From the NCBI RefSeq assembly GCF_004217555.1, contig NZ_SHKW01000001.1, positions 5,394,001-5,458,000 of the forward strand: a DNA stretch of 64,000 nt, given 5' to 3'. The stretch's first letter is position 1, and each line of letters begins with the position of its first letter. Both the position numbers and the translations under genes were made by a program. Source of the stretch: Edaphobacter modestus. Lineage in GTDB: Bacteria; Acidobacteriota; Terriglobia; Terriglobales; Acidobacteriaceae. The notes under the pieces are model-generated. The model searched no databases and was not told the DNA's origin. It worked only from the letters and a program-made list of their open reading frames with translations. Positions 32,031 to 41,026 of the stretch are shown in pieces.

Positions 32031-32668
32031 GGGTCTTTTGAATCCTGGAGTGCACAGGCGACGATGGTTTCGCCACAGACGGCGTGCGCTGCGTTGAAGG
32101 CCTCGTTGCTGGCGGCCTCCTGCGAGGGAATCGTGGGATCGAGCTCACAGGAGGCGATCTCTTCGGTGATGGCCGTGATGTAGCAGAGCTCGCAGGTGGC
32201 GAGGTTGCCTTCGGGTGTACGCATGGGCGGCCCGAAGGTGCGGCAGACGATAGGGCGGTGCTCGTAGAGGTCGCAGGTGCCGGTGGTGGGATCGAGGACG
32301 GGGCAGGGCTCGTTGTCGCCGATGCTGTCTTCGGATTCGTCGGCGAAGAGGAGGGAATCTTCGTAGTCCTCGTTGAGAATGCCGGTTGCGAGGTCGCCGG
32401 GGAACAGTGGGGCGAGGCGGGCGAGGGACGAAGCTACTCGGCTGCGGATGCGGGCGACGCGCTTGGGGTCATGTCGGTCGAGTATGCGTAATCCTTCGCG
32501 GAGGCGCGCGGCGTCCTGATGAGAGATGGGGAAGATGCCGTGGCAACACTGAGTACAACCGGGGCGACATGCGAGATGATGGCCGCTGCGCTGGCTGGAT
32601 GAGGCGAGGGCGGCATCTACGATCTGGACGAGATTTGCGTCGTCGCAACCGTCGACTTCTTTCAGCAT
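32024..32668 (-). CDS. YkgJ family cysteine-cluster protein
   Basis: 214 residues from ATG 32668, which has AGGA eight bases upstream (ATG 32683 also possible). The cysteine pattern C-R-P-G-C-T-Q-C-C near 35, P-C-P-V-L near 125, G-T-C-D-L-Y-E-H-R-P-I-V-C-R near 135 and C-E-L-C near 160 identifies the YkgJ/UPF0153 metal (zinc or iron-sulfur) cluster family. Function is unsettled. The frame remains open far upstream across the antisense of the GH127 gene, which I treat as non-coding. Confidence 0.85.
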   Translation of the reverse strand: MLKEVDGCDDANLVQIVDAALASSSQRSGHHLACRPGCTQCCHGIFPISHQDAARLREGLRILDRHDPKRVARIRSRVASSLARLAPLFPGDLATGILNEDYEDSLLFADESEDSIGDNEPCPVLDPTTGTCDLYEHRPIVCRTFGPPMRTPEGNLATCELCYITAITEEIASCELDPTIPSQEAASNEAFNAAHAVCGETIVACALQDSKDPQ

Positions 32669-32773
32669 GGAGCGCATCCTCATGATCACTTTACTGCAAA
32701 GGCAGCTAAGGCTCGACGAGAGTACGTTGCATCTATAAGATGCGGAGTCGTGGTGATCCTGAGAGGTGCATTG

Positions 32774-34807
32774 ATGTCTGATCTGGTTTCGCGGCGAAAC
32801 TTTCTTGCCTCTACAACGCTGGCTGCGGCTGCGGTTCTCGCCGCACCGCGTCGCGCGCATGGAATGCTTGTTGCACCGGAGACAAAACCCTTTGCCGACT
32901 GGAAGATGAAGCCGGTGATGGATTTCTCCAGGTCTCCGTATGCGAAGTTGCGGCAGGTGCCTGTGGCCGCGGTGACGGTGACCGGGTATTGGGCGAGCAG
33001 GCGAAAGACAAATGTTGAGAGCAGTATTCCGAGCATGCGTGAAGAGATGGTGCAGCATGGGCGGATGACGAACTTCGAGCGTATGCAGGGGAAGTCGAAG
33101 GAGCCGCAGAAGGGTCCCATGTATTCGGACTCGGACATGTACAAATGGACGGAGGCGGTGGGGTACGTGCTGCAGTCGGAGGCGCAGCCGGATTTGCGGA
33201 AGGTGGCGGATGCGCAGATACGAGAGATCGTGGCGGTGCAGGAGCCCAGCGGATACCTGAATACCTATTACATCGAGGACCGGAAGCCGCTGCGGATGCA
33301 GCAGCATACGCAGGAGGTGGGCCATGAGCTCTATAACATGGGTCACTATCTGCAGGGTGCGATTGCCTATTACCGAGCTACGGGCGACCCCACGATGCTG
33401 AATGCGGGGATACGGTTTGTAGATGACTTTCTGCTTCCGAACTATGGACCGGGAGCTACGCAGACGCCGATTGTGTCGGGACATCCTGAGATCGAGATGT
33501 CGCTGATCGAGCTGTATCGTACGACGGGAAACAAGAAATATCTGGAGCTGGCGGGGTATATTCTGCACGGCGATACGCGATGGACCATCAAGCCGAGTGC
33601 CATTGTGTATATGTATTGCGGAATTCCGTTTCCACAAAGAACGAAGCTCGAAGGACATGCCGTGCGGGCGATGTATGCCTGTTGCGGGGCGACGGACTAC
33701 TACCTGGAGACTGGAGATCCGGCGTACTGGAAGACGCTGGAGGGTCTCTGGCAGGATCTGGTGAAACATCAGCTCTATGTCACGGGCGGAGTGGGGGCTC
33801 GAGCAGAAGGCGAAGCGTTTGGCGATGCGTATGAGCTGCCGAATGCGCGCGCCTACGGTGAAAGTTGTGCAGCGATCGGCAACATGATGTGGAATGCTCG
33901 CATGCTGGCGGCAACCGGCGAGGCGCGGTTTACCGATGTGATGGAGCGGGCGCTGTACAACGGTATCAACTCCGGCATGTCACTGGACGGAAAGCTGTAT
34001 TGCTACCGCAATCCATTGGCTTTCGAGCCGGCGACGGGAGATGTGATTCGTAATCCGTGGTACGACACCACCTGTTGCCCGCCAAATATCGAGCGTACCT
34101 TCGCATCGTTGCCCGGGTACTTTTACAGCACCAGCAAGGATGGGATCTATGTGCACCTGTACGATGCTTCCGAGATGAACTGGCATCTGGAAGATGGCAC
34201 CGGCCTGAAGATCGTGCAGAAGACGGAGTATCCGTGGAAGGGCGATGTCGAGCTGACGGTCTCTCCTGCAAAGCCGCATGAATTTACGGTCTACCTGCGT
34301 ATACCGAGCTGGTCTGCGAAGAACGACGTTCGCGTCAATGGAAAGGCCGTGGACGGGGCAAAGCCGGGAGAGTATCTGGCTATTCGCAGGACCTGGAATG
34401 CGGGGGACAAGGTCGAACTGGCGATGGACATGGCGCCGCGGTTGCTGCAGGCCAACGCCGCCGTAATGGAGGACGTTGGCAAGGCGGCCATGCAGCGCGG
34501 CCCCGTGGTGTTCTGCATGGAAGGCGTCGATCAGAGAGCGCAGAACCAGGGCTTGAATCTCTCGAATCTTCGGGCCGATTTAAAGGGCGAGACGAAGGTT
34601 CGGTTCGAGCCGGAGATGCTGGGAGGCGTGGTCGTCCTGGAACATCCAGGTCGAGTCATGACCGAACAGGCAGGCGATCTTTACCGTGTTGGTGTTGCCG
34701 GAGCAGGCGAGAATACGGCCACGATGCTTACCCTGATTCCTTACTATGTGTGGGCCAACCGCGCTCCTTCTGCGATGCAGGTTTGGATTCCGTTCAGGGA
34801 AGCTTGA
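32774..34807 (+). CDS. Exported GH127 beta-L-arabinofuranosidase-like glycoside hydrolase
   Basis: 677 residues from ATG 32774, with GAGAGG seven bases upstream. The N-terminus V-S-R-R-N-F-L-A-S is a twin-arginine signal. The GH127 zinc/cysteine site is present: E-S-C near 362-364 and the C-C pair in T-T-C-C-P-P-N near 433. In HypBA1-type enzymes the second of these cysteines is the nucleophile. The alpha/alpha barrel core and the C-terminal beta-sandwich (L-R-I-P-S-W, near 510) are complete. It would release arabinofuranose from plant polymers or glycoproteins outside the cytoplasm. Confidence 0.9.
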   Translation: MSDLVSRRNFLASTTLAAAAVLAAPRRAHGMLVAPETKPFADWKMKPVMDFSRSPYAKLRQVPVAAVTVTGYWASRRKTNVESSIPSMREEMVQHGRMTNFERMQGKSKEPQKGPMYSDSDMYKWTEAVGYVLQSEAQPDLRKVADAQIREIVAVQEPSGYLNTYYIEDRKPLRMQQHTQEVGHELYNMGHYLQGAIAYYRATGDPTMLNAGIRFVDDFLLPNYGPGATQTPIVSGHPEIEMSLIELYRTTGNKKYLELAGYILHGDTRWTIKPSAIVYMYCGIPFPQRTKLEGHAVRAMYACCGATDYYLETGDPAYWKTLEGLWQDLVKHQLYVTGGVGARAEGEAFGDAYELPNARAYGESCAAIGNMMWNARMLAATGEARFTDVMERALYNGINSGMSLDGKLYCYRNPLAFEPATGDVIRNPWYDTTCCPPNIERTFASLPGYFYSTSKDGIYVHLYDASEMNWHLEDGTGLKIVQKTEYPWKGDVELTVSPAKPHEFTVYLRIPSWSAKNDVRVNGKAVDGAKPGEYLAIRRTWNAGDKVELAMDMAPRLLQANAAVMEDVGKAAMQRGPVVFCMEGVDQRAQNQGLNLSNLRADLKGETKVRFEPEMLGGVVVLEHPGRVMTEQAGDLYRVGVAGAGENTATMLTLIPYYVWANRAPSAMQVWIPFREA

Positions 34808-35624
34808 GTGGGGATGCTTCGTACCGCTTGAATTGCATGATGCAGGTAACGTGGGTTTGGAGGAACGACTGAATATCAGCCTCGTAGTGGAGCATCGTAC
34901 GTAACGGAACCGTAGCCTCGATGAGGTGGATATCGTTGACTGTTTTCATTCCCTCGACTCTTCCTTGTCGATGATTGAGGTCCTGGATGATGGCCCCCAT
35001 CACCTGCTCGGGGTATGAGATTTCGACACTCATCAACGGTTCGAGAAGGACGGGCTTTGCCCTTCTGGCGGCTTCCTTGAGAGCCATGGAAGCCGCGATC
35101 TTGAAGGACATTTCATTCGAGTTGGTCTCGTGAAAGCTGGCGTCGAGGAGCGTCGCTTTGATACCAACCAGTTCATTGCCTGCAAGAACGCCTCCGAGCA
35201 TTGCGTCCTGAATCCCCTGATCGATAGCGTGAAGAAACGGCGCGGGTAATCTGTTGTCGCCGAGTTCGTTTGAGAATTCGTAGCCTTCGTCCCGACTCCT
35301 CGGCTCGATCAGAATTCTGACCTGAGCATAGTTGGATGGGCGAATGTACCTTCCTTCGGCCTGGGCTTCAGCACGAATGCTTTCGTAGTAGATGACCTGG
35401 GGCTCGCTTAGCTCAGCTGTGACAGCTGTGTCGTGCAAGACGCGATCGATAAGCTGGCGCAGTTGCCGCTCACCCTCGCCGGCAACTACAACGTGCCCTG
35501 ATTCAGGATCGGTTCGATGGCTGAAGGTTTTATCGAGCTGCGAGAGCTCCGCGAGAGCAACATCGATCTTCCATCGATCCATGTTGCTCTTCGCGTAGAT
35601 CGTTATCGCAAGAATCGGCCTCAT
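34794..35624 (-). CDS. Free-standing elongation factor G domains III-V protein
   Basis: 276 residues that align only to the second half of EF-G. Domain III covers 1-80 (D-P-E-S-G-H-V-V-V-A-G-E-G-E). Domain IV covers 85-195 with the tip region F-H-E-T-N-S-N-E-M-S-F-K. Domain V covers 196-276 (L-L-E-P-L-M-S-V-E-I and V-M-G-A-I-I-Q-D-L-N). There is no GTPase domain and no room for one: purB ends 27 bases upstream. The frame and fold motifs are intact, so it does not look like decay. It might bind ribosomes without hydrolysing GTP. Function unknown. It overlaps the convergent GH127 3' end by 14 bases. Confidence 0.85.
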   Translation of the reverse strand: MRPILAITIYAKSNMDRWKIDVALAELSQLDKTFSHRTDPESGHVVVAGEGERQLRQLIDRVLHDTAVTAELSEPQVIYYESIRAEAQAEGRYIRPSNYAQVRILIEPRSRDEGYEFSNELGDNRLPAPFLHAIDQGIQDAMLGGVLAGNELVGIKATLLDASFHETNSNEMSFKIAASMALKEAARRAKPVLLEPLMSVEISYPEQVMGAIIQDLNHRQGRVEGMKTVNDIHLIEATVPLRTMLHYEADIQSFLQTHVTCIMQFKRYEASPLKLP

Positions 35625-35651
35625 GAGGTCAACTCACATTTAGACCACAGG

Positions 35652-36962
35652 TTATTTTTTGGTACTGCTTAAAACGCGATTGAAGATGGCATCGACGTTG
35701 GCCAGCTGGCGGTTGTAGTCGAAGGCGCGGGCCAATTTTTCCGGCGTGAGACGCGCCGTGATCTCGGGGACCCTGGCTATCTCATCGCGGAAGACCAGAT
35801 CGTTCTTCCAGGAGTTCATCGCGTGACCCTGAACGAGACGATAGGCATCTTCACGGCTCATTCCGGACTCGGCGAGATCGAGCAACAGTTGGCCGGAGAA
35901 GATGAGGCCGCCCGTGGATTCGAGGTTCTTCAGCATGCGCGCCGGATAGACGAGGAGTTTTTCGATGAGGTTGGTCGTCTTGGCCAGCAGGTAGTCGGCG
36001 AGGATGGTCGAGTCGGGGAAGATGACGCGCTCGGCGGAGGAGTGCGAGATGTCGCGCTCGTGCCAGAGGGCTACGTTTTCGAGCGCAGTCTGGGCGTTGG
36101 CACGCATGACGCGTGCGAGGCCGGAGATCTGCTCGCTGGTGATGGGGTTGCGCTTGTGCGGCATCGCGCTTGAACCCTTCTGCTTCTCGGAGAAGAACTC
36201 CTCGGCTTCGCGGACCTCGGTGCGCTGCAGATGACGGATCTCGGTGGCGATCTTGTCGAGGGTGCTGGCGAGGACGGCGAGCGTGGAGATGTAGGCCGCG
36301 TGGCGGTCGCGCTGGAGCACCTGGGTAGCGATGTCGGCGGGCTTGAGATCGAGCTCGGCGCAGATGGCCTCTTCGTGCTCGGGCTTGAGGTGGCCGAAGG
36401 TGCCGACGGCTCCGGAGAGCTTGCCGACGCGAAGGTCTTCGGCGGCGGCGTCGAAGCGGGCGAGGTTGCGATGCATCTCCGAGTACCAGAGCAGGAGCTT
36501 GAGTCCGAAGGTGGACGGCTCGGCATGGATGCCGTGGGTGCGGCCGATGATGGGAGTGTTTTTGAACTCGAGAGCCCTGCGCTTGAGGACCTCCGAGAGT
36601 TCGACGATGCCCGCGCGAATAATGACAGAGGCTTCGCGGATCTGGAGAGCCTGCGCGGTGTCGACCACGTCGGTGGAAGTGAGGCCGTAGTGGAGCCAGC
36701 GCGAGTGTTCCGGGTTGTTGATGTGCTCGGCGACGGTGGTGGTGAAGGCGATGACGTCGTGGCGGACCTCGGCCTCGATGGCATTGATGCGGTCGACGGT
36801 AAAGTCGCCGCGGTCGCGGATTGCGTCGGCGGCCTCCTGCGGCACGAGACCGAAGCGGGCGAGGGCTTGCGAGGCGGCGGCCTCGACCTTGAGCCAGCAG
36901 CGGTACTTGTTTTCGTCAGACCAGATGCGGCCCATAGCGGGGCGAGTGTAGCGGGGAATCAT
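35652..36962 (-). CDS. purB: Adenylosuccinate lyase
   Basis: 436 residues from ATG 36962 (M-I-P-R-Y-T), matching usual PurB starts. It catalyses two eliminations in purine synthesis, on SAICAR and adenylosuccinate. The fumarase/ASL signature S-S-A-M-P-H-K-R-N-P is near 265-274. The catalytic histidines lie in G-R-T-H-G near 138 and in T-S-T-D-V near 88, the latter being the substrate-binding segment. Length and order are normal. The upstream gap holds the MarR operator region. Confidence 0.95.
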   Translation of the reverse strand: MIPRYTRPAMGRIWSDENKYRCWLKVEAAASQALARFGLVPQEAADAIRDRGDFTVDRINAIEAEVRHDVIAFTTTVAEHINNPEHSRWLHYGLTSTDVVDTAQALQIREASVIIRAGIVELSEVLKRRALEFKNTPIIGRTHGIHAEPSTFGLKLLLWYSEMHRNLARFDAAAEDLRVGKLSGAVGTFGHLKPEHEEAICAELDLKPADIATQVLQRDRHAAYISTLAVLASTLDKIATEIRHLQRTEVREAEEFFSEKQKGSSAMPHKRNPITSEQISGLARVMRANAQTALENVALWHERDISHSSAERVIFPDSTILADYLLAKTTNLIEKLLVYPARMLKNLESTGGLIFSGQLLLDLAESGMSREDAYRLVQGHAMNSWKNDLVFRDEIARVPEITARLTPEKLARAFDYNRQLANVDAIFNRVLSSTKK

Positions 36963-37126
36963 AGATGTCTTCCTGAATAGGTCCTGAAGGCGCCTGCGCA
37001 ATGGCGAGTGTAGCGGGAGATCAAGGTGCGGGCTCTCCAGGGAAGGTAAGGTTCCTTTTTATTTTACTGCGGGATAGGGAGCTGGTATCTGGTGGTGTTT
37101 GGGTATGAGTTGGTGGAGAGCTTAAA

Positions 37127-37157
37127 TATATCGTAATGCGATATAATCGTGATGCGA
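37127..37157. promoter_or_regulatory. Tandem palindromic operators before MarR gene
   Basis: TATATCG and CGATATA (37127-37133, 37139-37145) flank a TAATG centre. A second site, ATCG-TGATG-CGA (37146-37157), repeats the pattern 16 bases later and ends six bases before the MarR start codon. Position and symmetry indicate autoregulation by the MarR-type protein. Confidence 0.65.
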
Positions 37158-37162
37158 CATAA

Positions 37163-37630
37163 ATGGCTGTTCTGACCAAAAAACAGAAGACCGTGCACGC
37201 CAAGCCAGAGCGACTGGCCGAGCTGGCGGAGTTTCGCTTCAGGCTTCGGCGGTTTCTCGGCTTCAGCGAAACGGCTGCCGAGGCTGCCGGGATCTCGGCG
37301 CAACAATACCAGCTGCTTCAGGTGGTGGCCGCAGTTCCGGAAGGGAGTGAATGTTCGATCTCGTACCTGGCTCAGCGCATGTTGTTACGTCATAACAGCG
37401 CCGTGGAGTTAGTGGATCGGGCAGAGCGGTCGGGCCTGGTGCGTCGTGTTGCCGATGTGGCCGATCACAGACGCTCGCTCGTAGAGGTCACCGAACAAGG
37501 GAACCGTGTGCTGACCACTCTGGTAGAAGCGCATCTTGCCGAAATAGAGACAGAGGGCCCGGAGCTGCTGCATGCATTACAGCAACTTATCAGCGGCCGC
37601 CAATCTGGGAAGAGGAATGGAACACGATGA
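37163..37630 (+). CDS. MarR-family transcriptional regulator
   Basis: 155 residues. The winged-helix core has I-S-Y-L-A-Q-R-M near 68, H-N-S-A-V-E-L-V-D-R-A-E-R-S-G-L near 78 and the wing D-H-R-R-S-L-V-E-V-T near 100. A leucine-rich C-terminal helix gives the dimer. It sits immediately after a tandem palindrome and overlaps the chloride-channel gene by four bases, so it very likely regulates the pair. Inducer unknown; phenolics are usual for the family. Confidence 0.9.
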   Translation: MAVLTKKQKTVHAKPERLAELAEFRFRLRRFLGFSETAAEAAGISAQQYQLLQVVAAVPEGSECSISYLAQRMLLRHNSAVELVDRAERSGLVRRVADVADHRRSLVEVTEQGNRVLTTLVEAHLAEIETEGPELLHALQQLISGRQSGKRNGTR

Positions 37631-39567
37631 GCGCTCCCGGAGACAGGCTTCGCGACTATTCGGTTGATGCGCGCGTGCTGTATGTAAGCGTGCTGGCGGC
37701 GGTACTGGGGGCTGTAAGCAGCGTACTCGCATGGGCGCTTCTGGAGCTGATCGCGCTTGCCACGAACCTTTTCTACTATCAGCGGTTTTCTTTTGTGGAG
37801 GTCGAACCGTCGGGGCACCATATGGGCTGGTGGGTGGCCTTCATACCCGTCATCGGTGGCCTCATCGTGGGTTTGATTGCGCGCTTCGGTTCCCCGAAGG
37901 TGCGTGGACACGGTATGCCGGAAGCGGTCGAGGTGATCGTCTTTCAGCGCGGCAGGGTACAGCCGCGGGTCGCGATCCTCAAGCCGCTGGCCACGGCCAT
38001 CTCCATCGGTTCGGGCGGACCGTTCGGTGCGGAAGGCCCGGTGATCATCACGGGAGGCGCTGTGGGGTCGGTGCTCGGTCAGCTGCTTCCTGTAACCGAT
38101 TGCGAGCGCACAGTGCTGATGGTGGCGGGAGCTTCGGCGGGCATGGCGGCGGCTTTCAGCTGTCCGATGGCTGCGACCCTGCTGGCTGTCGAGCTTCTGT
38201 TGTTCGAGTGGAGACCGCGAAGCCTGGTCCCGGTCGCCATCGCCTGCATTACAGCCGGTGCAATTCGGCGGCTTCTGCTGGGGCCGGGACCGATCTTCCT
38301 GATGCAGCCGACCGTCGTCGCGATGCATCATGCGGCGATGCTGGGGGCGCTGCTGATGGGAATGCTTGCCGCGCTGCTGACGACCGGCTTGAGCCGCGCG
38401 ATCCATTTCTTCGAGACAAAGTTCGAGAGCCTCCCGATCCACTGGATGTGGTGGCCTGCGCTGGGCGGTATCGTGGTCGGGCTCGGTGGCCTGATCTTTC
38501 CGCAGTCGCTGGGCGTGGGCTATGACGTGATCCGTCAGCTGCTGAATGAGCAGGTCACATGGAAGCTGCTTGCAGGCATACTTCTGATCAAATCGTTTAT
38601 CTGGGTGGTCGCTCTGGGATCGGAGACGGCGGGCGGAATTCTGGCGCCGCTGTTGATGATCGGCGGCGCGATGGGCGTAGCTGTCGGGCATCTGCTGACC
38701 CCGATCTCCCCCGGTGCCTGGGCGGTTGTGGGGATGACGTCGATCATTGCCGCTTCCCTGGGCGCGCCCCTCACGGCGGCGATGTTTGCGGTCGAGCTGA
38801 CCCACAACGGCGGTCTGATGCTTCCGGTGCTGCTTGCCTGCGTCACTGCGTATGCGATCAGCGCCTTGCTACAGCCCCGATCGATGCTGACGGAGAGCCT
38901 GAGCCGTAAGGGGCTTCACCTCTCCCGCGAGTATGGCGTCGATCCGCTGGAGACGGTGATGGTGCGCGAAGTGATGCACACCAGCGTCTTCGCCCTGCCT
39001 GCGAGTGCGACGCGACAGGATGCGATGGATTGGCTCGCGAAGATGAACAAGCGCGGAGGCGAGGCCTGGGCGCACTGGCAGCGTATCTTCCCGCTTCTCG
39101 GCGAAGGTGGCGGAATAAAGGCCATTCTGACCCGCGGACAGATGATCACGGCAGCCGAGGCGGGAGATCCTTCCGCGCCCCTGATCAAGGATGGAATCTC
39201 TAATCCCGTAGCCGTGGGCCCATGGGAGACGCTGCGCTCGGTCGCTGAAAAGATGGCCGAGTCGAAGCTGCGGTCGTTTCCTGTTACGAACGATGACGGA
39301 GAGTTGGTCGGCATCCTCAATATCGAGGACCTGCTTGAGGCTCGTGGCAAAGCCAGCCTCCGTGACCGGGAGCGACAAAGAATTCTTCGTCTTCGCTGGC
39401 CTTTCGCGCAGCATGAGAACACCGCGCCGTTCCTCGACCATCTTGTCGACAGCGCGTACGAAAGCGCGAACCGCCATGGGCGTACCGGCGACCGCCGAAC
39501 TGCCGGGGATAGGGCTCTGAGCGATGATTCCGAGGCGACGGCCATGACGACGCACGCGGAAAAATAG
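37627..39567 (+). CDS. ClC-family chloride channel/antiporter with CBS domains
   Basis: 646 residues. About ten to twelve membrane helices (25-430) are followed by a pair of CBS domains (440-590) and a charged tail. Selectivity motifs are present in order: G-H-G-M-P near 95 (usually G-S-G-I-P), G-A-E-G-P near 135 with the gating glutamate, and E-T-A-G-G-I-L-A-P near 335. With the gating glutamate kept, it may be a chloride/proton antiporter; the CBS pair suggests nucleotide control. The first motif is unusual. It is co-translated with the MarR regulator. Confidence 0.9.
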   Translation: MSAPGDRLRDYSVDARVLYVSVLAAVLGAVSSVLAWALLELIALATNLFYYQRFSFVEVEPSGHHMGWWVAFIPVIGGLIVGLIARFGSPKVRGHGMPEAVEVIVFQRGRVQPRVAILKPLATAISIGSGGPFGAEGPVIITGGAVGSVLGQLLPVTDCERTVLMVAGASAGMAAAFSCPMAATLLAVELLLFEWRPRSLVPVAIACITAGAIRRLLLGPGPIFLMQPTVVAMHHAAMLGALLMGMLAALLTTGLSRAIHFFETKFESLPIHWMWWPALGGIVVGLGGLIFPQSLGVGYDVIRQLLNEQVTWKLLAGILLIKSFIWVVALGSETAGGILAPLLMIGGAMGVAVGHLLTPISPGAWAVVGMTSIIAASLGAPLTAAMFAVELTHNGGLMLPVLLACVTAYAISALLQPRSMLTESLSRKGLHLSREYGVDPLETVMVREVMHTSVFALPASATRQDAMDWLAKMNKRGGEAWAHWQRIFPLLGEGGGIKAILTRGQMITAAEAGDPSAPLIKDGISNPVAVGPWETLRSVAEKMAESKLRSFPVTNDDGELVGILNIEDLLEARGKASLRDRERQRILRLRWPFAQHENTAPFLDHLVDSAYESANRHGRTGDRRTAGDRALSDDSEATAMTTHAEK

Positions 39568-39570
39568 AAA

Positions 39571-39834
39571 TCAGGCGTTGTTTACGCCGAACAGTTGCGC
39601 CATCTCGTCATGCAGAAAGCCATAGCCAGGACGGTACGGCTGGACCCATCTTCCGTTGATAACGAATTGAGGGATCGCACGTTTGCCGACGTTCTCGAGG
39701 ACGAGGTCGGCGGCACCCGGAGTGATTTCGATGTCAACTTCCTGATAAGGAATGTTGTGGGTGTCGAGAAAACGCTTCGCTTCGCGGCAGTCGCGGCACC
39801 ATGCCGCAGTGTAGACAGTCAACTCCATAGCCAT
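39571..39834 (-). CDS. Glutaredoxin-like thiol-disulfide protein
   Basis: 87 residues. The active site is W-C-R-D-C near 12-16, not the C-P-Y-C of classical glutaredoxins; with the cis-proline loop A-I-P-Q-F near 53 it is closest to NrdH/GrxC-like small redoxins. The C-terminus G-Y-G-F-L-H-D-E-M is family-like. It could serve ribonucleotide reductase or organic peroxide reduction, and no partner is adjacent. It is 15 bases downstream of an SDR gene on the same strand. Confidence 0.88.
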   Translation of the reverse strand: MAMELTVYTAAWCRDCREAKRFLDTHNIPYQEVDIEITPGAADLVLENVGKRAIPQFVINGRWVQPYRPGYGFLHDEMAQLFGVNNA

Positions 39835-39849
39835 ATTTTACGGGACCCT

Positions 39850-40623
39850 TCACTGCTCGTGATAATTGACGGTGAGACCACCGTCGATGATGTAAGTGCT
39901 TCCGGTGATGTAGGAGGCTTCGTCCGAAGCGAGAAAGGCGGTTAGCGCGGCGACCTCTTCAGGCTTGCCCATACGTGCGAGTGGAATGTTTTTGAGCAGG
40001 GAGTCGAGCCTGGGCTTGTCGTCGAGCAAGGACTTGTTCATGGGCGTCATGATGGCACCGGGCGCGATGTTGTTGATGGTAATGCCGAGCGGCCCAAGCT
40101 CGACGGCGAGGTTTCGCGCTAGCATGCGCATGGCTCCTTTGGAGGAGCAATAGGTGGAGAAGTGCGGGAAGGCCATGTCCTCACGCACGGAGCTGATGTT
40201 GACGATGCGGCCCGGACGCTTCGCCTCACGCAAACGTCGGACGAAGGCCTGGGTGAGAAAGAAGACTCCTTTGAGATTTACATTGAGGACCTCGTCATAG
40301 TCCTCTTCGGTGACGTCCCAGAAGTCGGCATCCTTCTCGATACCGGCGTTGTTGACGAGAATGTCGCAGCCACCGAGATGTTGCCATGCCTGCTCGACGA
40401 GTTTCCGTGTGTCTTCGAGCTTCGAGACGTCGGCGTGCAGGGTGATGGCCTTGCTTCCACCCGCCTCGATCTGCTTCCTGGTATCGTCGGCGCCTTCGGG
40501 GTGACTGCGGTAGTCGACGACGATGTTTGCTCCCTCGGTGGCGAGACGGATGGCGATGGACTGGCCGATCCCGGAAGAAGATCCGGTGACGATGGCGACT
40601 CTTCCGGAGAGGCGGCCTGGCAT
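39850..40623 (-). CDS. Short-chain dehydrogenase (glucose 1-dehydrogenase-like)
   Basis: 257 residues. Classical SDR features: T-G-S-S-S-G-I-G at 14-21, N-N-A-G near 90, catalytic serine in N-I-S-S-V near 142, and Y-x3-K as Y-C-S-S-K near 157. The V-V-D-Y-R-S segment near 36-41 favours NADP, as in glucose 1-dehydrogenases and FabG-like enzymes. Substrate is not certain. It shares a transcription direction with the glutaredoxin gene 15 bases downstream. Confidence 0.88.
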   Translation of the reverse strand: MPGRLSGRVAIVTGSSSGIGQSIAIRLATEGANIVVDYRSHPEGADDTRKQIEAGGSKAITLHADVSKLEDTRKLVEQAWQHLGGCDILVNNAGIEKDADFWDVTEEDYDEVLNVNLKGVFFLTQAFVRRLREAKRPGRIVNISSVREDMAFPHFSTYCSSKGAMRMLARNLAVELGPLGITINNIAPGAIMTPMNKSLLDDKPRLDSLLKNIPLARMGKPEEVAALTAFLASDEASYITGSTYIIDGGLTVNYHEQ

Positions 40624-40651
40624 GAAACCCCTTTGCGTGAGCGGAACTGTC

Positions 40652-41026
40652 TTACGCTGCTTTCTTTGTAGCCTTCTTCTTTGTGCGAGTCGTTACCTTT
40701 TTCACTGCCTCTCGTGTTGCCTTCTTTGCTGCAGCCTTTTGTGTAGAAGATTTTTGGGCGGCAGGCTTTTCCTTCTGGTCGGCGATGATTCCGGAGAGGA
40801 TCGTCTTCGCCTTTTTGAGAGCAGTCTTTCGTTCCGCCGGAAGATTCTTTCCGGCTCTGTTGCTATAGAAGGTCAACATCCGCCTACGCGAGCCTGGGCC
40901 CTTGGGCGAGATCCTCTTTGAAGCTAATGCTTTGGCGATTGTGGACGGACTTTTTTTGAACAGACCTTCATCGGGATGTGTGGAATCGGTATCAACTTTT
41001 GCGGACCATTTTTTCTTCGTCGCCAT
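40652..41026 (-). CDS. DUF3175 protein with lysine-rich, histone H1-like tail
   Basis: 124 residues from ATG 41026. Residues 1-80 are a DUF3175 domain (K-K-W-S-A-K-V near 4, M-L-T-F-Y-S-N-R-A-G-K-N-L-P near 52). The last 40 residues are Lys/Ala/Thr-rich (A-A-K-K-A-T-R-E-A-V-K-K) and look like a bacterial histone H1-like tail, so nucleic-acid binding is plausible. It overlaps the end of tadA by 35 bases in another frame. The SDR gene follows 28 bases downstream. Function is not established. Confidence 0.8.
   Translation of the reverse strand: MATKKKWSAKVDTDSTHPDEGLFKKSPSTIAKALASKRISPKGPGSRRRMLTFYSNRAGKNLPAERKTALKKAKTILSGIIADQKEKPAAQKSSTQKAAAKKATREAVKKVTTRTKKKATKKAA

Noticed and set aside
32684..33769. 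Upstream extension of the YkgJ frame across the GH127 gene
   Set aside because: Composition is Arg/His-rich shadow sequence and the cysteine domain begins right after ATG 32668.
37002..37126. Third R4 copy upstream of purB
   Set aside because: A TTTTATTTTACTGCGGGATA stretch is reminiscent, but the other blocks are missing.
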